Below are positions 40,235 through 50,638 of a stretch of 64,000 nt of DNA, piece after piece. Numbering within the stretch: position 1 is the stretch's first letter; the number at the start of each line of letters is the position of its first letter. Both the position numbers and the translations under genes were made by a program. Source of the stretch: Synechococcus sp. NOUM97013 (GTDB lineage Bacteria; Cyanobacteriota; Cyanobacteriia; PCC-6307; Cyanobiaceae); assembly GCF_014279815.1 (NCBI RefSeq), contig NZ_CP047941.1, forward strand, positions 1,860,001 to 1,924,000. The letters run 5' to 3'. The notes below the pieces were generated by a model. It saw nothing but the letters and a program-made list of their open reading frames with translations. It did no database searches and was not told the DNA's origin.

Positions 40235-40840
40235 ATGGCCCGCCGGCACTGGCTCGATCCCCTGGCCCGCAAGGTGCTCCAGGCCATGGGCGACCTGCCC
40301 CCCGATCCTGCGCCCCAAGCGCAGGGGACACCAACACCATCGCTTGAGCCGGGGGAGGCATGGGCCGAGAGTGCTTCTATCGACAGCTTCTGCATCGACG
40401 TAAACCGCGCCAGCGCCGAGCAATGGCGCCAACTGCCCGGCTGCAGCGACGCCATGGTGGACCTGCTGCTGCGCCTGCAGCGCGGCGGCGTGCAGTTCAG
40501 CCAGCTGGAGGATCTGGCCCAGCTGCTCGACCTGCCCGAAGAGCTGCGCGACCAATGGCAGCCCCACCTGATTTTTCGCTGGCACGGCGATGCGCCACCC
40601 TTGCCCCAACCCAAACCACTCGATCTCAACGGCGCCAGCCGCGCCGTGCTGGCCGGGCAGTTGCAGTGGCCGAACGACCGTCTGGAACGGCTGATGGCTG
40701 AACGGCGCCGCCAACCGTTCAAGAACCTCGCCGATCTTCAGGAACGGCTCTGCCTGCCGCCCGATGCGGTGGAGGCCCTGATCGGCCGGGTGCGTTTCGG
40801 CGCCAAGCCCGCAGGCCCCTCCCTGCCGCCGCGGGGTTGA
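40235..40840 (+). CDS. helix-hairpin-helix (ComEA-like) protein
   Basis: The 201-residue protein has two HhH-type units: FCIDVNRASAEQWRQLPGCS (about 50-70) and PLDLNGASRAVLAGQLQWPN (about 128-150). Each opens with the D-(L/V)-N-(R/G)-A-(S/T) signature of ComEA-like domains that bind DNA non-specifically. A PFKNLADLQERLCLPPDAVE segment follows. It has no signal peptide, so it is cytoplasmic, unlike true ComEA. It lies 34 bases after the LuxR gene and may be in one operon with it. Confidence 0.75.
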   Translation: MARRHWLDPLARKVLQAMGDLPPDPAPQAQGTPTPSLEPGEAWAESASIDSFCIDVNRASAEQWRQLPGCSDAMVDLLLRLQRGGVQFSQLEDLAQLLDLPEELRDQWQPHLIFRWHGDAPPLPQPKPLDLNGASRAVLAGQLQWPNDRLERLMAERRRQPFKNLADLQERLCLPPDAVEALIGRVRFGAKPAGPSLPPRG

Positions 40841-40845
40841 GCGCC

Positions 40846-41433
40846 ATGGCTGCTGCTCCCCGCCAGGGCGACCTGTTCCATCAACCAGCTGCCGGCGCCT
40901 CCGATCAGCAGGAGGCCAGCCTCGCGCTCAGCGCAGACCAACTGCGCAGCTGGCAGGAGCGGGTGCATCGCCTCCAGGCCCCGTTGTTTGAAACCACGGC
41001 CCCAGTCGACAGCCAGGGCAGCCTGTTCGGCGCCGCCAGCGCTCCAGCCGATTACATCCAACCGCTGAGCCTGAACCCCCTGCCGCTCAGTTTCTGGCGC
41101 TGGCCGGAGAGTCCCCATCAGGGAGCGGCCCTCTACTGGGTGATGGATCGCCCGGAGCATCTCAACCTGCCCATCCTTCTCTATCTGGGCGAAACCAAGG
41201 CCGCCGATCGCCGTTGGAAGGGCGAGCACGATTGCAAGGCCTATCTGGCGGCCTACCAGGAGGCCTGCGCCAGCTGCGGACTGCTCTGCAGCCCGAGCAT
41301 CCGCTTCTGGGGAGATGTTCCCCAAGGGACCAGGGCGCGGCGGCAATTGGAACAGACGCTGATCCGGCGCTGGCAGCCTCCCTTCAACAAGGAAATGCGT
41401 GACCGCTGGGCCACCCCCTTCCAAGCCGACTGA
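40846..41433 (+). CDS. GIY-YIG-like nuclease-family protein
   Basis: The protein has about 195 residues. The N-terminal 85 are variable; the C-terminal part reads LPILLYLGETKAADRRWKGE, HDCKAYLAAYQEACASCGL and RARRQLEQTLIRRWQPPFNK. The Y-L-G-E-T and conserved Arg/His/Glu spacing resemble a GIY-YIG nuclease domain, with the ILLYLGET replacing the classical GIY-YIG pair. The terminal Glu and Asn ligands appear present. It begins five bases after the HhH gene stop, so joint action on nucleic acid is plausible. Activity is unproven. Confidence 0.6.
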   Translation: MAAAPRQGDLFHQPAAGASDQQEASLALSADQLRSWQERVHRLQAPLFETTAPVDSQGSLFGAASAPADYIQPLSLNPLPLSFWRWPESPHQGAALYWVMDRPEHLNLPILLYLGETKAADRRWKGEHDCKAYLAAYQEACASCGLLCSPSIRFWGDVPQGTRARRQLEQTLIRRWQPPFNKEMRDRWATPFQAD

Positions 41434-41470
41434 GCGCAGCTTCTAGCATCGGTTCAGGCATCGGCTCCCC

Positions 41471-42961
41471 ATGAAGATCTCCCTCTCTCCGGCCACCCCT
41501 GAGGCCTGGAGTGGTTCCGTTTTGGCGCTTGGCATCCCCAAGGACGACCCGCAGGGCCTGGTGGCCGCGATGGAGCAGCGCTTCAACCTGCAGCTCAGCG
41601 CCTGGCTGAAGCAGAAACCCTTCACCGGCAAAAGCGGTGATCTGGCCAGCATGCAGCTGTTGAGGAACGACTGCACGGCGCTGGTGCTGGTGGGCCTGGG
41701 GGATGCCGCTGAGGTGGACCGCAACAGCCTGCGCCGGGCCGCTGCCGCGGCCGCCCGGGCAGCGAAGGGCCAGAGCGGCAGCCTGGCGCTGCATCTCCCC
41801 TGGGGATCAGAGGATCCAGCCGGCGATGCCATCGCCGCTGCGGAAGCCGTGCGCCTCAGCCTCTACAGCGACCTGCGTTTCCGCAGCAAGCCCGAGCCCC
41901 AGCCTTGCCCCGATCAGCTGGAGCTGTTGGGTCAATGGCCCGCCGGCATCGACGCGGCTCTGGCGGCGATTCAGCCGGTGTGCGCCGGCGTGGAACTGGC
42001 TCGGGAGCTGGTGGCCGCACCACCCAACAGCGTTACCCCCAGCGAACTGGCCAACACCGCAGCAGCCCTGGCCAAGGACCATGGCCTCGAACTCAAGGTG
42101 CTGGAGCGGTCCGACTGCGAGGCCAAGGGCATGGGCTCCTTCCTTTCGGTGTGCCAGGGCTCCGACATGGATCCCAAGTTCATCCACCTCACCTACCGCC
42201 CCAGCGGTGCGGTGCAGAAGCGTCTTGTGCTAGTGGGCAAAGGCCTCACCTTCGATTCCGGCGGCTACAACCTCAAAGTCGGTGCAGCCCAGATCGACAT
42301 GATGAAGTTCGACATGGGCGGTAGTGCTGCCGTCTTCGGCGCCATGCGCGCCATTGCGGAGCTGCAACCCGCCGGCGTGGAGGTGCACATGCTGGTGGCC
42401 TCCTGCGAAAACATGATCAACGGATCAGCGGTGCACCCCGGCGACATCGTTACTGCCTCCAACGGCACCACGATCGAGATCAACAACACCGATGCCGAAG
42501 GCCGCCTCACCCTGGCGGATGCCCTGGTGTACGCCAGCGAGCTCAAGCCCGACGCGATCGTCGATCTCGCCACCCTCACGGGTGCCTGCGTGATTGCTCT
42601 AGGGGATGAGATCGCCGGTCTTTGGAGCAGTGATGACGGCCTCTCGGAAGCGCTGGAATCCGCCGCCAGCAGTGCAGATGAAGGGATCTGGCGCATGCCG
42701 TTGCACAGCAGCTACCGCAAGGGCCTGAAGTCGCTGCTGGCGGACATGAAGAACACCGGTCCCCGCCCCGGCGGTTCCATCACCGCAGCCCTGTTCCTCA
42801 AGGAATTCGTGGACGCCGGCATTCCCTGGGCGCACATCGACATCGCTGGCACGGTGTGGACTGACAAGGGTCGGGCTCTCAACCCCTCCGGTGCCACGGG
42901 CTACGGCGTGCGCACTCTGGTGAACTGGGTGTTGAGCCAGGCGTCGACCACCACGGCCTAA
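41471..42961 (+). CDS. pepA: leucyl aminopeptidase (M17)
   Basis: This 496-residue cytosolic metallopeptidase removes N-terminal residues from peptides. The two-metal active site is seen in VGKGLTFDSGGYNLK, the MMKFDMGGSAAVFGAM block and the NTDAEGRLTLADAL signature. The N-terminal macrodomain-like half (1-160) is complete. Length is normal. An SD-like element is weak, but the frame is unambiguous. It is followed by a small membrane protein 26 bases later. Confidence 0.95.
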   Translation: MKISLSPATPEAWSGSVLALGIPKDDPQGLVAAMEQRFNLQLSAWLKQKPFTGKSGDLASMQLLRNDCTALVLVGLGDAAEVDRNSLRRAAAAAARAAKGQSGSLALHLPWGSEDPAGDAIAAAEAVRLSLYSDLRFRSKPEPQPCPDQLELLGQWPAGIDAALAAIQPVCAGVELARELVAAPPNSVTPSELANTAAALAKDHGLELKVLERSDCEAKGMGSFLSVCQGSDMDPKFIHLTYRPSGAVQKRLVLVGKGLTFDSGGYNLKVGAAQIDMMKFDMGGSAAVFGAMRAIAELQPAGVEVHMLVASCENMINGSAVHPGDIVTASNGTTIEINNTDAEGRLTLADALVYASELKPDAIVDLATLTGACVIALGDEIAGLWSSDDGLSEALESAASSADEGIWRMPLHSSYRKGLKSLLADMKNTGPRPGGSITAALFLKEFVDAGIPWAHIDIAGTVWTDKGRALNPSGATGYGVRTLVNWVLSQASTTTA

Positions 42962-42987
42962 ATTCCATCCAGAACGGAGCAAGCTCC

Positions 42988-43221
42988 ATGGCCTCCAGCC
43001 CTCTCCGCTGGTACGTCCGCGCTCAGCTGGGCGTGCTGCTCCTCCCCGCAGGCCTTTGCCTGTTCGGGGAGGCCGTCAGCCGACGCACCCTGCAGCTGGC
43101 AGGCAGCGATGGCGGCCCCTGGTGGTGGTACGGAACCCTCAGCCTGATTTTGATCAACGCCGGTGTGGGGCTCATGATCGAGTCAGGTTTGTTGCGCGGC
43201 TATCCAGGCCGCAAGTCCTAA
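42988..43221 (+). CDS. small membrane protein (77 aa)
   Basis: It begins MASSPLRWYVRAQLGVLLLP and has two hydrophobic segments (QLGVLLLPAGLCLFGEAV and WYGTLSLILINAGVGLMIES) separated by a Gly/Trp loop. The short basic tail ends GYPGRKS. GGAGCAAGCTCC precedes the ATG. It lies 26 bases after pepA on the same strand. The two-helix form without motifs allows no functional call. Confidence 0.65.
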   Translation: MASSPLRWYVRAQLGVLLLPAGLCLFGEAVSRRTLQLAGSDGGPWWWYGTLSLILINAGVGLMIESGLLRGYPGRKS

Positions 43222-43224
43222 GCC

Positions 43225-43398
43225 TCAGGAGGCCATCGCAGCCAGCGATTGGGGTTGCTCCAGCGCATGAATCTGCCAACGGGCCCGATCCGAGCAGGTG
43301 GCCATGACTCTCTCAAGGTCATCGGAGGCCTGCTTGGGGGACATGTACGGACCAACATGACGCGTCACCAGACCGTCTTTGATGGTCAGCAGATACAT
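43225..43398 (-). CDS. small hypothetical protein (57 aa)
   Basis: The minus frame encodes MYLLTIKDGLVTRHVGPYMS, then PKQASDDLERVMATCSDRAR and WQIHALEQPQSL. The beta-hairpin-then-helix pattern is regular and codon use is good, supporting a real gene. It is convergent with the small membrane protein (three bases between stops). No family is recognised; related short proteins occur in marine Synechococcus by memory. Confidence 0.65.
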   Translation of the reverse strand: MYLLTIKDGLVTRHVGPYMSPKQASDDLERVMATCSDRARWQIHALEQPQSLAAMAS

Positions 43399-43562
43399 CC
43401 CGTTTTCCTACAACTCACTTAGCAATAGTACGCAGGGTCCGAGTCATCGTCGAGGGGGGAAAACCCGCACCTTCACTGAGAAGTGACTGAATGCAACCGC
43501 ATCAGTCGCTACAGAATTTCCACAGATTTTCCTCAGATTCAGAAAAATCAGTTGGCCTTTCT

Positions 43563-44201
43563 TCAGAGCTCAGAAGCTGCTCCCCAGGCCTCTCCCGTGC
43601 GTGCCCTGGATCCCCATACGTCGTCCAGACGCCGATCACGCCCGCAGGCCCATCGGTAGTAGTTGTATTTGATCGTGTTGCGCTCCTTGTAGTCCTGGTG
43701 GTATCCCTCGGCCTTCCAGAAGGTCGTGAGCGGTTTGATTTCCACCTTGATCGCGGTTTCCGGCACACCCAGCTCCACGGCCGCTGCCGCCTTGCTGGCC
43801 AGGGCCTGATCCTGCTGACCCTCCCCCTTGGTGAAGATCACCGGCCGATAGGAATCACCGCGATCACAGAACTGCCCGCCGCCATCGAGCGGGTCCACAT
43901 TGCGCCAATAGGACTTCAACAAGGTGGCGTAACTGATCTTGGCGGGATCGAACCGTACCCGCACCACCTCCTGATGACCGGTGGTCTCACTGCTCACCTG
44001 CTGGTAGGTCGGCCGGGCCACCGTGCCGCCGCTGTAGCCGCTTTCAGCCGACAGCACCCCGGGCAGGTGTTCGAGATCGCTTTCCAGGCACCAGAAACAG
44101 CCGCCGGCCAGCACAGCGTTCTCCACCGCGGCCAGCACTGAGGTAGGGGCAGAGAGCAGCATCACAACCGCCATCAGCAGCGGCAACAGGCATCGGATCA
44201 C
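43563..44201 (-). CDS. msrA: peptide-methionine (S)-S-oxide reductase, exported form
   Basis: The 212-residue protein has a signal peptide ([20 protein letters not shown] ending VLAAV) and the MsrA active site [17 protein letters not shown], with catalytic Cys. [20 protein letters not shown] and a [18 protein letters not shown] block follow. It repairs oxidised methionine in proteins. The signal peptide places it in the periplasm, unlike the usual cytoplasmic MsrA. Its ATG overlaps the lpxB TGA as ATGA. It ends the outer-membrane array. Confidence 0.92.
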   Translation of the reverse strand: MIRCLLPLLMAVVMLLSAPTSVLAAVENAVLAGGCFWCLESDLEHLPGVLSAESGYSGGTVARPTYQQVSSETTGHQEVVRVRFDPAKISYATLLKSYWRNVDPLDGGGQFCDRGDSYRPVIFTKGEGQQDQALASKAAAAVELGVPETAIKVEIKPLTTFWKAEGYHQDYKERNTIKYNYYRWACGRDRRLDDVWGSRARTGEAWGAASEL

Positions 44202-45388
44202 GGGTCGGACGGGGCAGAGAGCTGGTCGAGGATGGCGGCGGCGGCCCGATCGGTCACCCCCGGCTCACCCAAGGTGGACCGCAGTCGGTCATAGCCACTG
44301 AGCATGGTCTTGCGTGTCTCGCCAGCCTCCAGCAACGGTGCCGCCAGCTCCACCAGGCGATCCGCATCGAACTCATCCTGAAGCAGCTCCGGCACCAACC
44401 GCTCATTCAGCAGCAGGTTCACCGGTGAAATGTGCGCCACCTTGAAGCGCAGCAAATGCCGGGCCACCCAGGCGGTCACGCGGCTCACCCGATAGCCCAC
44501 CACCTGGGGAACCCCCTGCAGAGCCAGTTCCACATTCACCGTGCCCGACTTGCCGAGCGCCAGATCGGCCGCAGCAAACAGCAACGACTTGAGACCATCC
44601 GCCTGATCGGCGGGAATCACCTTGGCGCGCACACCTGCCGCCTCCAGGGCCTCGCGCAGGGGCTGTTCAAACCGTTCCAGCCCAGCGGGAACCATCACAT
44701 CCAGGCTGGGGTCCTGGTGTTGCAGGCGAGCCGCCGCCGCCGCCAGCACCGGCATCAGGTAGCGCAGCTCCTGGGGCCGCGACGCCGGGAACAGCAGCAG
44801 CAGCTTGCCCTGGTCCGGCAAGCCCAGCTGAGCCCGAGCCTCGGCCCGCTCCGGACGGCTCAGCACCGTGTCGAGCAGCGGATGGCCCACCCAGGTGACT
44901 TCAGCACCCATCCGCTCATAGAACTCCGCTTCCGCCGGGAAGATCGCCAAAATGCGGTCGGTGAACTTGAGCAGCTCCGTGGTGCCACCATCACCGATGC
45001 GCCAAGCCCACTCCTGGGGAGCGATGTAATAGGTGATCGGAATGTGCGGCAAGCGCCGCCGCAGACTGTTGCCGAGGCGCAAGTTGGCACCCATGTAATC
45101 GATCAGCACCACACCATCGGGGGGACGCTGCCGCAGCAGCCGGTCCACGCGTGCCTGCAGTTTGAGCGTGGGCAGCACCAGCGGCAAGGCTTCCCAGAGC
45201 CCGATGGCCCCCATCGGTGCCGTGTCCGCCAGCAGTTCCGCCCCGGCGGCACGCATGCGCTCACCACCAAGAGCAAGCACCTCCAGGTCGATGCCCTTAA
45301 GGGCCGCCTGTCGATGCAACGCCGCAATCAGCAGGCTGCCCTGCAGATCACCCGACACCTCACCGGTGCTGATCAACAACCGCACCAT
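44198..45388 (-). CDS. lpxB: lipid-A-disaccharide synthase
   Basis: The 396-residue GT19 enzyme joins UDP-diacylglucosamine and lipid X. It begins [20 protein letters not shown], the typical start, and has [37 protein letters not shown] and the nucleotide-binding [15 protein letters not shown]. Marine picocyanobacteria make a simplified lipid A, so the gene is expected. The ATG overlaps the lpxA stop as TGATG; this rules out the longer frame to 45547. Confidence 0.95.
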   Translation of the reverse strand: MVRLLISTGEVSGDLQGSLLIAALHRQAALKGIDLEVLALGGERMRAAGAELLADTAPMGAIGLWEALPLVLPTLKLQARVDRLLRQRPPDGVVLIDYMGANLRLGNSLRRRLPHIPITYYIAPQEWAWRIGDGGTTELLKFTDRILAIFPAEAEFYERMGAEVTWVGHPLLDTVLSRPERAEARAQLGLPDQGKLLLLFPASRPQELRYLMPVLAAAAARLQHQDPSLDVMVPAGLERFEQPLREALEAAGVRAKVIPADQADGLKSLLFAAADLALGKSGTVNVELALQGVPQVVGYRVSRVTAWVARHLLRFKVAHISPVNLLLNERLVPELLQDEFDADRLVELAAPLLEAGETRKTMLSGYDRLRSTLGEPGVTDRAAAAILDQLSAPSDP

Positions 45389-46230
45389 CAGCGACCGGTC
45401 GCGGCTGGCATCGGACCCCGCCGTCCTTTCGAGATCGAACCTTCCAGGAACGTGCAGAGATGATCCGCCAGGGGCATCAGCGTCTGCTCCCGCGCCAGAC
45501 GTAGACCGTCGGCAATCACGTGATCCGAGCGGTAGAGCAGCGACCACACCTCCTGCAGCTGCTTGAGCTCCTCGCCATCAAGGCCCCGTCGCCGCAGACC
45601 CACGCGGTTCAGGCCACGAACGCGGCCGGGGTGACCCTCCACCAGGCAATAGGGGGGCACATCCCGATCCACCCGGGTCATGCCGCCCACCATGGCCATG
45701 CCACCGATGTGCACGAACTGGTGAATGCCCAGGCAACCGCCGATCACGGCCTTGTCTTCGATCAGCACATGGCCAGCCACCTGAATGCCGTTCGACATCA
45801 CGATGCCGTTGCCCAGGACGCAGTTGTGGCCCAGATGGCAATAAGCCATCAGCAGGTTGTGATCACCGATGCGGGTCTCCTCGCCCTCTTCAGTGGCCCG
45901 GTTGATGGTCACGCATTCACGAATGGCGTTGTGATCACCGATCACAACCTGCGTCGGGGCACCTTTGTATTTGAGGTCCTGAGGCTCGAGCCCCAGACAG
46001 GCACCCGGAAAGATCTTGTTATGCGCACCGATCGTCAGCCGACCATCGAGCACAGCATTGGGGCCCACCCAGGTGTTGGCTCCGATCCGCACCTCAGGGC
46101 CTACGACGGCACCAGGGCCGATCACCACCCCGTTCGCCAGTTCAGCGCCAGGGTCGACCGCTGCCAGGGGGTGAACCTGTGGAGGACGGTCCTCAGCAGT
46201 CACGGCGGGAGATCGCTGTTCGCTCATCAT
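45388..46230 (-). CDS. lpxA: UDP-N-acetylglucosamine acyltransferase
   Basis: The 280-residue protein is a left-handed beta-helix built of hexapeptide repeats ([20 protein letters not shown]). It has the catalytic His in [14 protein letters not shown] and the conserved [20 protein letters not shown] segment. It adds the first acyl chain to UDP-GlcNAc in lipid A synthesis. The C-terminal helical domain is complete. The start MMSEQRS is two bases downstream of the fabZ stop codon. Confidence 0.95.
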   Translation of the reverse strand: MMSEQRSPAVTAEDRPPQVHPLAAVDPGAELANGVVIGPGAVVGPEVRIGANTWVGPNAVLDGRLTIGAHNKIFPGACLGLEPQDLKYKGAPTQVVIGDHNAIRECVTINRATEEGEETRIGDHNLLMAYCHLGHNCVLGNGIVMSNGIQVAGHVLIEDKAVIGGCLGIHQFVHIGGMAMVGGMTRVDRDVPPYCLVEGHPGRVRGLNRVGLRRRGLDGEELKQLQEVWSLLYRSDHVIADGLRLAREQTLMPLADHLCTFLEGSISKGRRGPMPAATGR

Positions 46231-46232
46231 GC

Positions 46233-46715
46233 TCAGTCCACCAACGAGAACATGAGATCGCCAGAACACACCAGCTGGCCGTCCACCTTGGCCTCGGCTT
46301 TCACCTTGCCGAAACGCTGACGCTTGAGACTGATCAGCTCACAGGTGATGCGCAGCTGATCGCCGGGCACCACCGGACGGCGGAAGCGCACACCGTCGAT
46401 GCCTGCAAACACGAACAACCCCTTGGGCAGATCCGGCATCTGGGTGACGATCAATCCACCCACCTGGGCCATCGCTTCAACAATCAGCACGCCCGGCATC
46501 AACGGTCGCCCGGGGAAATGCCCCTGAAACTGCGGCTCGTTCATGGTGACGTTCTTAAGCGCCACCGCTTTTTCACCGGGGACATGCTCAATCACGCGAT
46601 CCACCAGCGCGAAGGGATAGCGATGCGGCAGCAACCCCATGATCTGCTCGGCATTGAGCAAGGTTTCAGGAGCTGGTGCAGCAGCAGTGGCGTCGGTGGT
46701 GGAGGTGGAAGTCAA
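46233..46715 (-). CDS. fabZ: beta-hydroxyacyl-ACP dehydratase
   Basis: The 160-residue hot-dog-fold enzyme has [20 protein letters not shown] and the catalytic-Glu helix [20 protein letters not shown]. It dehydrates 3-hydroxyacyl-ACP in fatty acid synthesis and competes with LpxA for the same substrate pool. The start is taken as TTG at 46715 (giving [14 protein letters not shown]), five bases after the lpxC stop; a further TTG at 46742 overlaps lpxC. No ATG upstream of the conserved domain exists except Met35. Confidence 0.92.
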   Translation of the reverse strand: MTSTSTTDATAAAPAPETLLNAEQIMGLLPHRYPFALVDRVIEHVPGEKAVALKNVTMNEPQFQGHFPGRPLMPGVLIVEAMAQVGGLIVTQMPDLPKGLFVFAGIDGVRFRRPVVPGDQLRITCELISLKRQRFGKVKAEAKVDGQLVCSGDLMFSLVD

Positions 46716-46720
46716 ATCAG

Positions 46721-47575
46721 TCAGAGCTGAACAGCGGAACAATCGGCCAGGGCCGCCGCGAGGTCGGTGTGCAGACCATGGGAGCCGCGGTAGACCAGCA
46801 CCTGGGCACGTGGGAAACCCACCAGTGCCAGATCACCGATCAGGTCCAGCAGCTTATGGCGCACCGGCTCGTCGGCAAAACGCAGGGGTGGATTGACCCA
46901 ATGATCCCCGTCGCAGACCAGAGCATTGTCCAAAGCCCCGCCTTGAATCAAGCCCGCGGCACGCAACTGCTCCACCTGTTCACGGAAACCGAAGGTGCGG
47001 GCGGGGGCGATCTCCGCAACGAAACGCTCTGGGGTGAGCGCCACGGTGCATTGCTGACGGCCAATCGCCGGCTGCGGGAAATCGATCACACCCACCAGCG
47101 TGAACTGATCCGCAGGCGTCGCGGTGATCACACTGTTGCCACGGTGAAGTGCCACTGGACCCTCCAGCACAGGGCGACGGGCCGCGGGTGTGGCGGCATG
47201 CGTGATCCCCGCCTCAGCGATCGCCTCAACCCAGCCCTGGGCTGAACCATCCAGCAACGGCACTTCACCGCCGTCCACCTCCAGATGCACATGGGTCAGG
47301 CCGCAGCCAGCCAACGCCGCCAGCAGGTGTTCCACAGTGGCCAGTCGCCGATCACCCAGCTCCAGCGTGGTACAGAGCTGACTGTCGCGCACCTGAGAGG
47401 GCTGGAGACGCACGGGGGGTTGGGCATCACCTGACCAGCTCACCCAGACGCCAGCCTCAGGCCAGGGATGCAGCACCACAGCCACCTCATCGCCGCTGTG
47501 GAGACCGATGCCGCTGCGACGGGCTGAACCGGCCAGGGTCCATGCACCGTCGTAATCAGTGGGCCAGGAGACCAT
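46721..47575 (-). CDS. lpxC: UDP-3-O-acyl-N-acetylglucosamine deacetylase
   Basis: The 284-residue zinc enzyme performs the committed step of lipid A synthesis. Metal ligands are seen in [15 protein letters not shown] (His) and [15 protein letters not shown] (His, Asp), and GSHGLHTD carries the catalytic His. [20 protein letters not shown] is a family signature. Its ATG overlaps the bamA TAA as TAATG, so it is coupled to the barrel-assembly gene upstream. Confidence 0.95.
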   Translation of the reverse strand: MVSWPTDYDGAWTLAGSARRSGIGLHSGDEVAVVLHPWPEAGVWVSWSGDAQPPVRLQPSQVRDSQLCTTLELGDRRLATVEHLLAALAGCGLTHVHLEVDGGEVPLLDGSAQGWVEAIAEAGITHAATPAARRPVLEGPVALHRGNSVITATPADQFTLVGVIDFPQPAIGRQQCTVALTPERFVAEIAPARTFGFREQVEQLRAAGLIQGGALDNALVCDGDHWVNPPLRFADEPVRHKLLDLIGDLALVGFPRAQVLVYRGSHGLHTDLAAALADCSAVQL

Positions 47576-49839
47576 TAGAACTTCCAGCCGACACCCAGGT
47601 TGAAGCGGTACTCATCGGTGAAATTCTGGCTGGCCACCTCCAAACGCAGGGGACCCACCGGCGTAGTCATGATCACACCGATACCCGGTGACACACCAGA
47701 ACCGGGCTTGTCGAGCAAATCGCCGGGCCTGCCGGGAACATTGCCCTGGGAGCCGAAGTCGGTGCCGGCATCAAGGAAGACTTCACCCGCAAAGATGCTG
47801 ATCAGTGGGAAGCGGTATTCGATCGTGGCTTCACCGAAGCTGCGGCCCACAGCCAGGTCGCAGTCAAACCAACCCCGCACAGAGTTGGAACCACCCAGAC
47901 AGAAAGCCTCATAGGGCGGCAGCTGACCCAGCACGGTGCCAGCCTTGAACTGGAAGGCCAGTGCCTGCGGGCAGTTCTCCGGCTCACCCTCCTTCGGTCG
48001 GCAACCCTTGAACAGCTTCAGCCAACGCACTGGAATGAAGTGTGTGTAGGTGCCGCGAACACGGTTGAAGGTGGGTGAGTTCTCACCCACGGAGACGTAC
48101 TGCTCCGTGCTCACCGTGAAGAAGTTGCCCGATGTTGGATTGCGGGCATCGTTCAGGTTGTTGTACGAGGCGGCCAGACGCACACTGGCAAGATTGTTCT
48201 CGTTGGCGCAGTTGAACGCCACGCAGATAATTTCATCGTCGGGGATCTTGCCGTCGCGGAAGCGATCGTTGGGGATGCCGTAAGGACGCGTATCGCCACT
48301 GAAGTTGATCGGGCGAACGTTCTGCAGATTCAAACCGGCCAGCACAGACCAGGGCACCCGCTTGAAGGGATCACCACCGTTCAACGGTCTGGCAAAGATC
48401 ACATTGCCGCCAACCCGCTGGAGGGCCACGGAATCGCCTTCGTAATCAAACCAACTGACGTTGGGAAATTCATTGCCAGCCTCAGCGACATTGTCGAACT
48501 TGCTATCAGCCGGGTTGTTGTCGGAGTTGATCGAGTAAGCGTTCCTGGAGCCGTTGTCCTCGTAGCCCTCCAGGGTGCGGATGTCGCCGTCGTTCTGGCT
48601 CTGGAACACCTGCGGCACTTCACGGCTGAGGAACAGCGAGGTGCGGAAGGACGTGCGGTGCGAATCGCCTTTGATCCAGGGATCGGAGAAAGTGAGGTTC
48701 GCCAGGCCACCGAACTGGCCGTAGGTGATGTTGAGCGCAAGATTCCAGGCACGTCCGAACAGGTTGCTGTCTGACAGCTGAACCTGACCGAACACACCCT
48801 GGCTTTGGCTGTAGCCAAGACCGCCGGAGAGCGAGCCTGTGGACTGCTCAACGATGCCGAGCACGATGGTGATCGCTCCCGGCTCACCGGTCACAGGCTT
48901 CAGGGTCACCTTCACGTCGCTGAACAGTGAGGTGGCGTAGAGGCGACGAATGTCGCCCTCAAGCTGCGTTCGATTGAATGGCTCGCCCGGTTTGAGGGAG
49001 ATTTCGCGGGAGACCACCCAGGGTCTGGTCTTGCCTTTGAGGGGCTCGCCCTTCTCGTTGGTGTCTTCACCCTCCTTGTTGACGAATTTGACCTCCACGC
49101 CGGCGACGGTGCCGATCAGCACCTTGAGCTCCACCACACCATCCGGGCTCACCCGAGTCGGTCCGCTCACCCGAGCGAGGGAGTACCCCTGGTCGGCGTA
49201 CCACTTCTGCAGCTCCTTCATGCGCAGCTGCAGCTCACTGAGATTGAGCGTGCGGCCATAGTCCGCACTGAAGGTGTCCTCAATCACCTGAGGCTCGATG
49301 TAACTGTCCTCCGGCTCAAGCACCACCTTGCTGAGCACCGGATTGGGCATCACCTGCACCACCAGCTGCACGCCCAGCGGGCCGTTGATCGGCTCGATGC
49401 GCACATCGGAGAACCAACCAGTGGCGTAGATCGCATCGAGGTCGAGCTTCAGCTCATCCCGGGTGACGCGGCTGCCAGGACGCACGGCCATGGCGTCATA
49501 GGCGGCCAGTTCAAGACGCTCCTGCTCGGGGTGACCATCGATGCCCTCAATGATCACCTCCGTGATCAGCACCCGCGCTTGCTCCGACGTCTCCGGGATC
49601 GGCTCGGCCACCGGACCGGAAGCGGGAGCGGGCACCACCTCGATGGGCTCGGCCGCACCAGGCTCCCCGCTCAGACCATCGCCCTGCACGTCTTCGAGCT
49701 GGGTCTCATCGCGTTCCGTTCCAGCGGCCTCGCTCTGGGCCTGCGTCGGCAAACCCGCGACCAGAGGCAAGGCCAGCGCCAGACCCAACGCACCGTGCCG
49801 AACGGCATTCCGGGTTCGGCGGGAGGAGAAAGCGGCCAT
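47575..49839 (-). CDS. bamA: outer-membrane barrel assembly protein (Omp85/BamA family)
   Basis: The 754-residue protein has a signal peptide ending AGLPTQAQS and an acidic linker to about residue 85. Three POTRA domains follow (VLITEVIIEGIDGHP, VLSKVVLEPEDSYIE and VAGVEVKFVNKEGED regions), then a 16-strand barrel with the VRGWFDCDLAVGRSFGEATI segment and a terminal LGVGWKF. Cyanobacterial Omp85 inserts barrel proteins into the outer membrane and is the ancestor of chloroplast Toc75. It leads the lpx array and is 46 bases after purC. Confidence 0.95.
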   Translation of the reverse strand: MAAFSSRRTRNAVRHGALGLALALPLVAGLPTQAQSEAAGTERDETQLEDVQGDGLSGEPGAAEPIEVVPAPASGPVAEPIPETSEQARVLITEVIIEGIDGHPEQERLELAAYDAMAVRPGSRVTRDELKLDLDAIYATGWFSDVRIEPINGPLGVQLVVQVMPNPVLSKVVLEPEDSYIEPQVIEDTFSADYGRTLNLSELQLRMKELQKWYADQGYSLARVSGPTRVSPDGVVELKVLIGTVAGVEVKFVNKEGEDTNEKGEPLKGKTRPWVVSREISLKPGEPFNRTQLEGDIRRLYATSLFSDVKVTLKPVTGEPGAITIVLGIVEQSTGSLSGGLGYSQSQGVFGQVQLSDSNLFGRAWNLALNITYGQFGGLANLTFSDPWIKGDSHRTSFRTSLFLSREVPQVFQSQNDGDIRTLEGYEDNGSRNAYSINSDNNPADSKFDNVAEAGNEFPNVSWFDYEGDSVALQRVGGNVIFARPLNGGDPFKRVPWSVLAGLNLQNVRPINFSGDTRPYGIPNDRFRDGKIPDDEIICVAFNCANENNLASVRLAASYNNLNDARNPTSGNFFTVSTEQYVSVGENSPTFNRVRGTYTHFIPVRWLKLFKGCRPKEGEPENCPQALAFQFKAGTVLGQLPPYEAFCLGGSNSVRGWFDCDLAVGRSFGEATIEYRFPLISIFAGEVFLDAGTDFGSQGNVPGRPGDLLDKPGSGVSPGIGVIMTTPVGPLRLEVASQNFTDEYRFNLGVGWKF

Positions 49840-49885
49840 GGGGGAGGGCGGAACTTGGCCGTAAAGGCCACAAACGTCGCCGAAA

Positions 49886-50638
49886 TTAATCGCAGATGCG
49901 GGGTTTCGGGCACGCCCCTTGTACCCGTTTGCAGACCTCCCCGTAGGCCTCGATCACGCCACCGAGGTCTTTACGGAAACGATCTTTGTCCAGGATCCGC
50001 TCATTCACATCGGCACTGCGCAGATCCCAGAGCCGGCAGGTATCCGGGCTGATCTCATCAGCCACCAGCAGTTCACCGGCGGCATTCACCCCAAGCTCCA
50101 GCTTGAAATCAACAAGCTGCAGGTCGACGGATTGAAAGAAGGGAATCAGCACGGCATTCACCTGCCGGGCCAACACCTCGATCCGCTCCCGCATCTCCGC
50201 CGACACCACACCCAGCAGCGCCAGACGGGCATCGGTAAGCAGCGGATCACCTAAATCATCGTCCTTGTAATAAAGATCCAACAGGGCTGGATCGAGGGCT
50301 GTTCCCTGGGCAATCGGCGTTTCCCGGCAGAGGGAGCCGGTGGCGGTGTTGCGCAGCACCACTTCCACAGGGATCACAGCCACCCGCTGCACCGCCATCC
50401 AGGTGTCGTTCACCAGACCCTGGTAGTGCGTGGGGATGCCCTGCGCGTCCAGCAGCTCGAACAAACAAGCGGAGATCTGACAGTTCAGACGCCCCTTGTC
50501 GTCGAGCTGGGCCTTTTTTTGGGCATTGAAGGCCGTGGCGTCGTTCTTGAACTCCACCAGCACCTGTTGATCGTTGTCGCAGGAGTAGATGCGCTTGGCC
50601 TTGCCCTCGTAGAGGAGATCACCGTGGGGGATGGTCAT
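49886..50638 (-). CDS. purC: SAICAR synthase
   Basis: The 250-residue enzyme ligates aspartate to CAIR in purine synthesis. Signatures are [54 protein letters not shown] and [12 protein letters not shown]. Length is normal. Its ATG overlaps the TGA of the upstream secreted helical protein as ATGA. A purine gene between an exported protein and bamA is an unusual mixture, but this order may be conserved in marine Synechococcus. Confidence 0.95.
   Translation of the reverse strand: MTIPHGDLLYEGKAKRIYSCDNDQQVLVEFKNDATAFNAQKKAQLDDKGRLNCQISACLFELLDAQGIPTHYQGLVNDTWMAVQRVAVIPVEVVLRNTATGSLCRETPIAQGTALDPALLDLYYKDDDLGDPLLTDARLALLGVVSAEMRERIEVLARQVNAVLIPFFQSVDLQLVDFKLELGVNAAGELLVADEISPDTCRLWDLRSADVNERILDKDRFRKDLGGVIEAYGEVCKRVQGACPKPRICD

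Noticed and set aside
44432-45463. 343-codon plus-strand open frame
   Set aside because: It is antisense to lpxB and has no recognisable domain.
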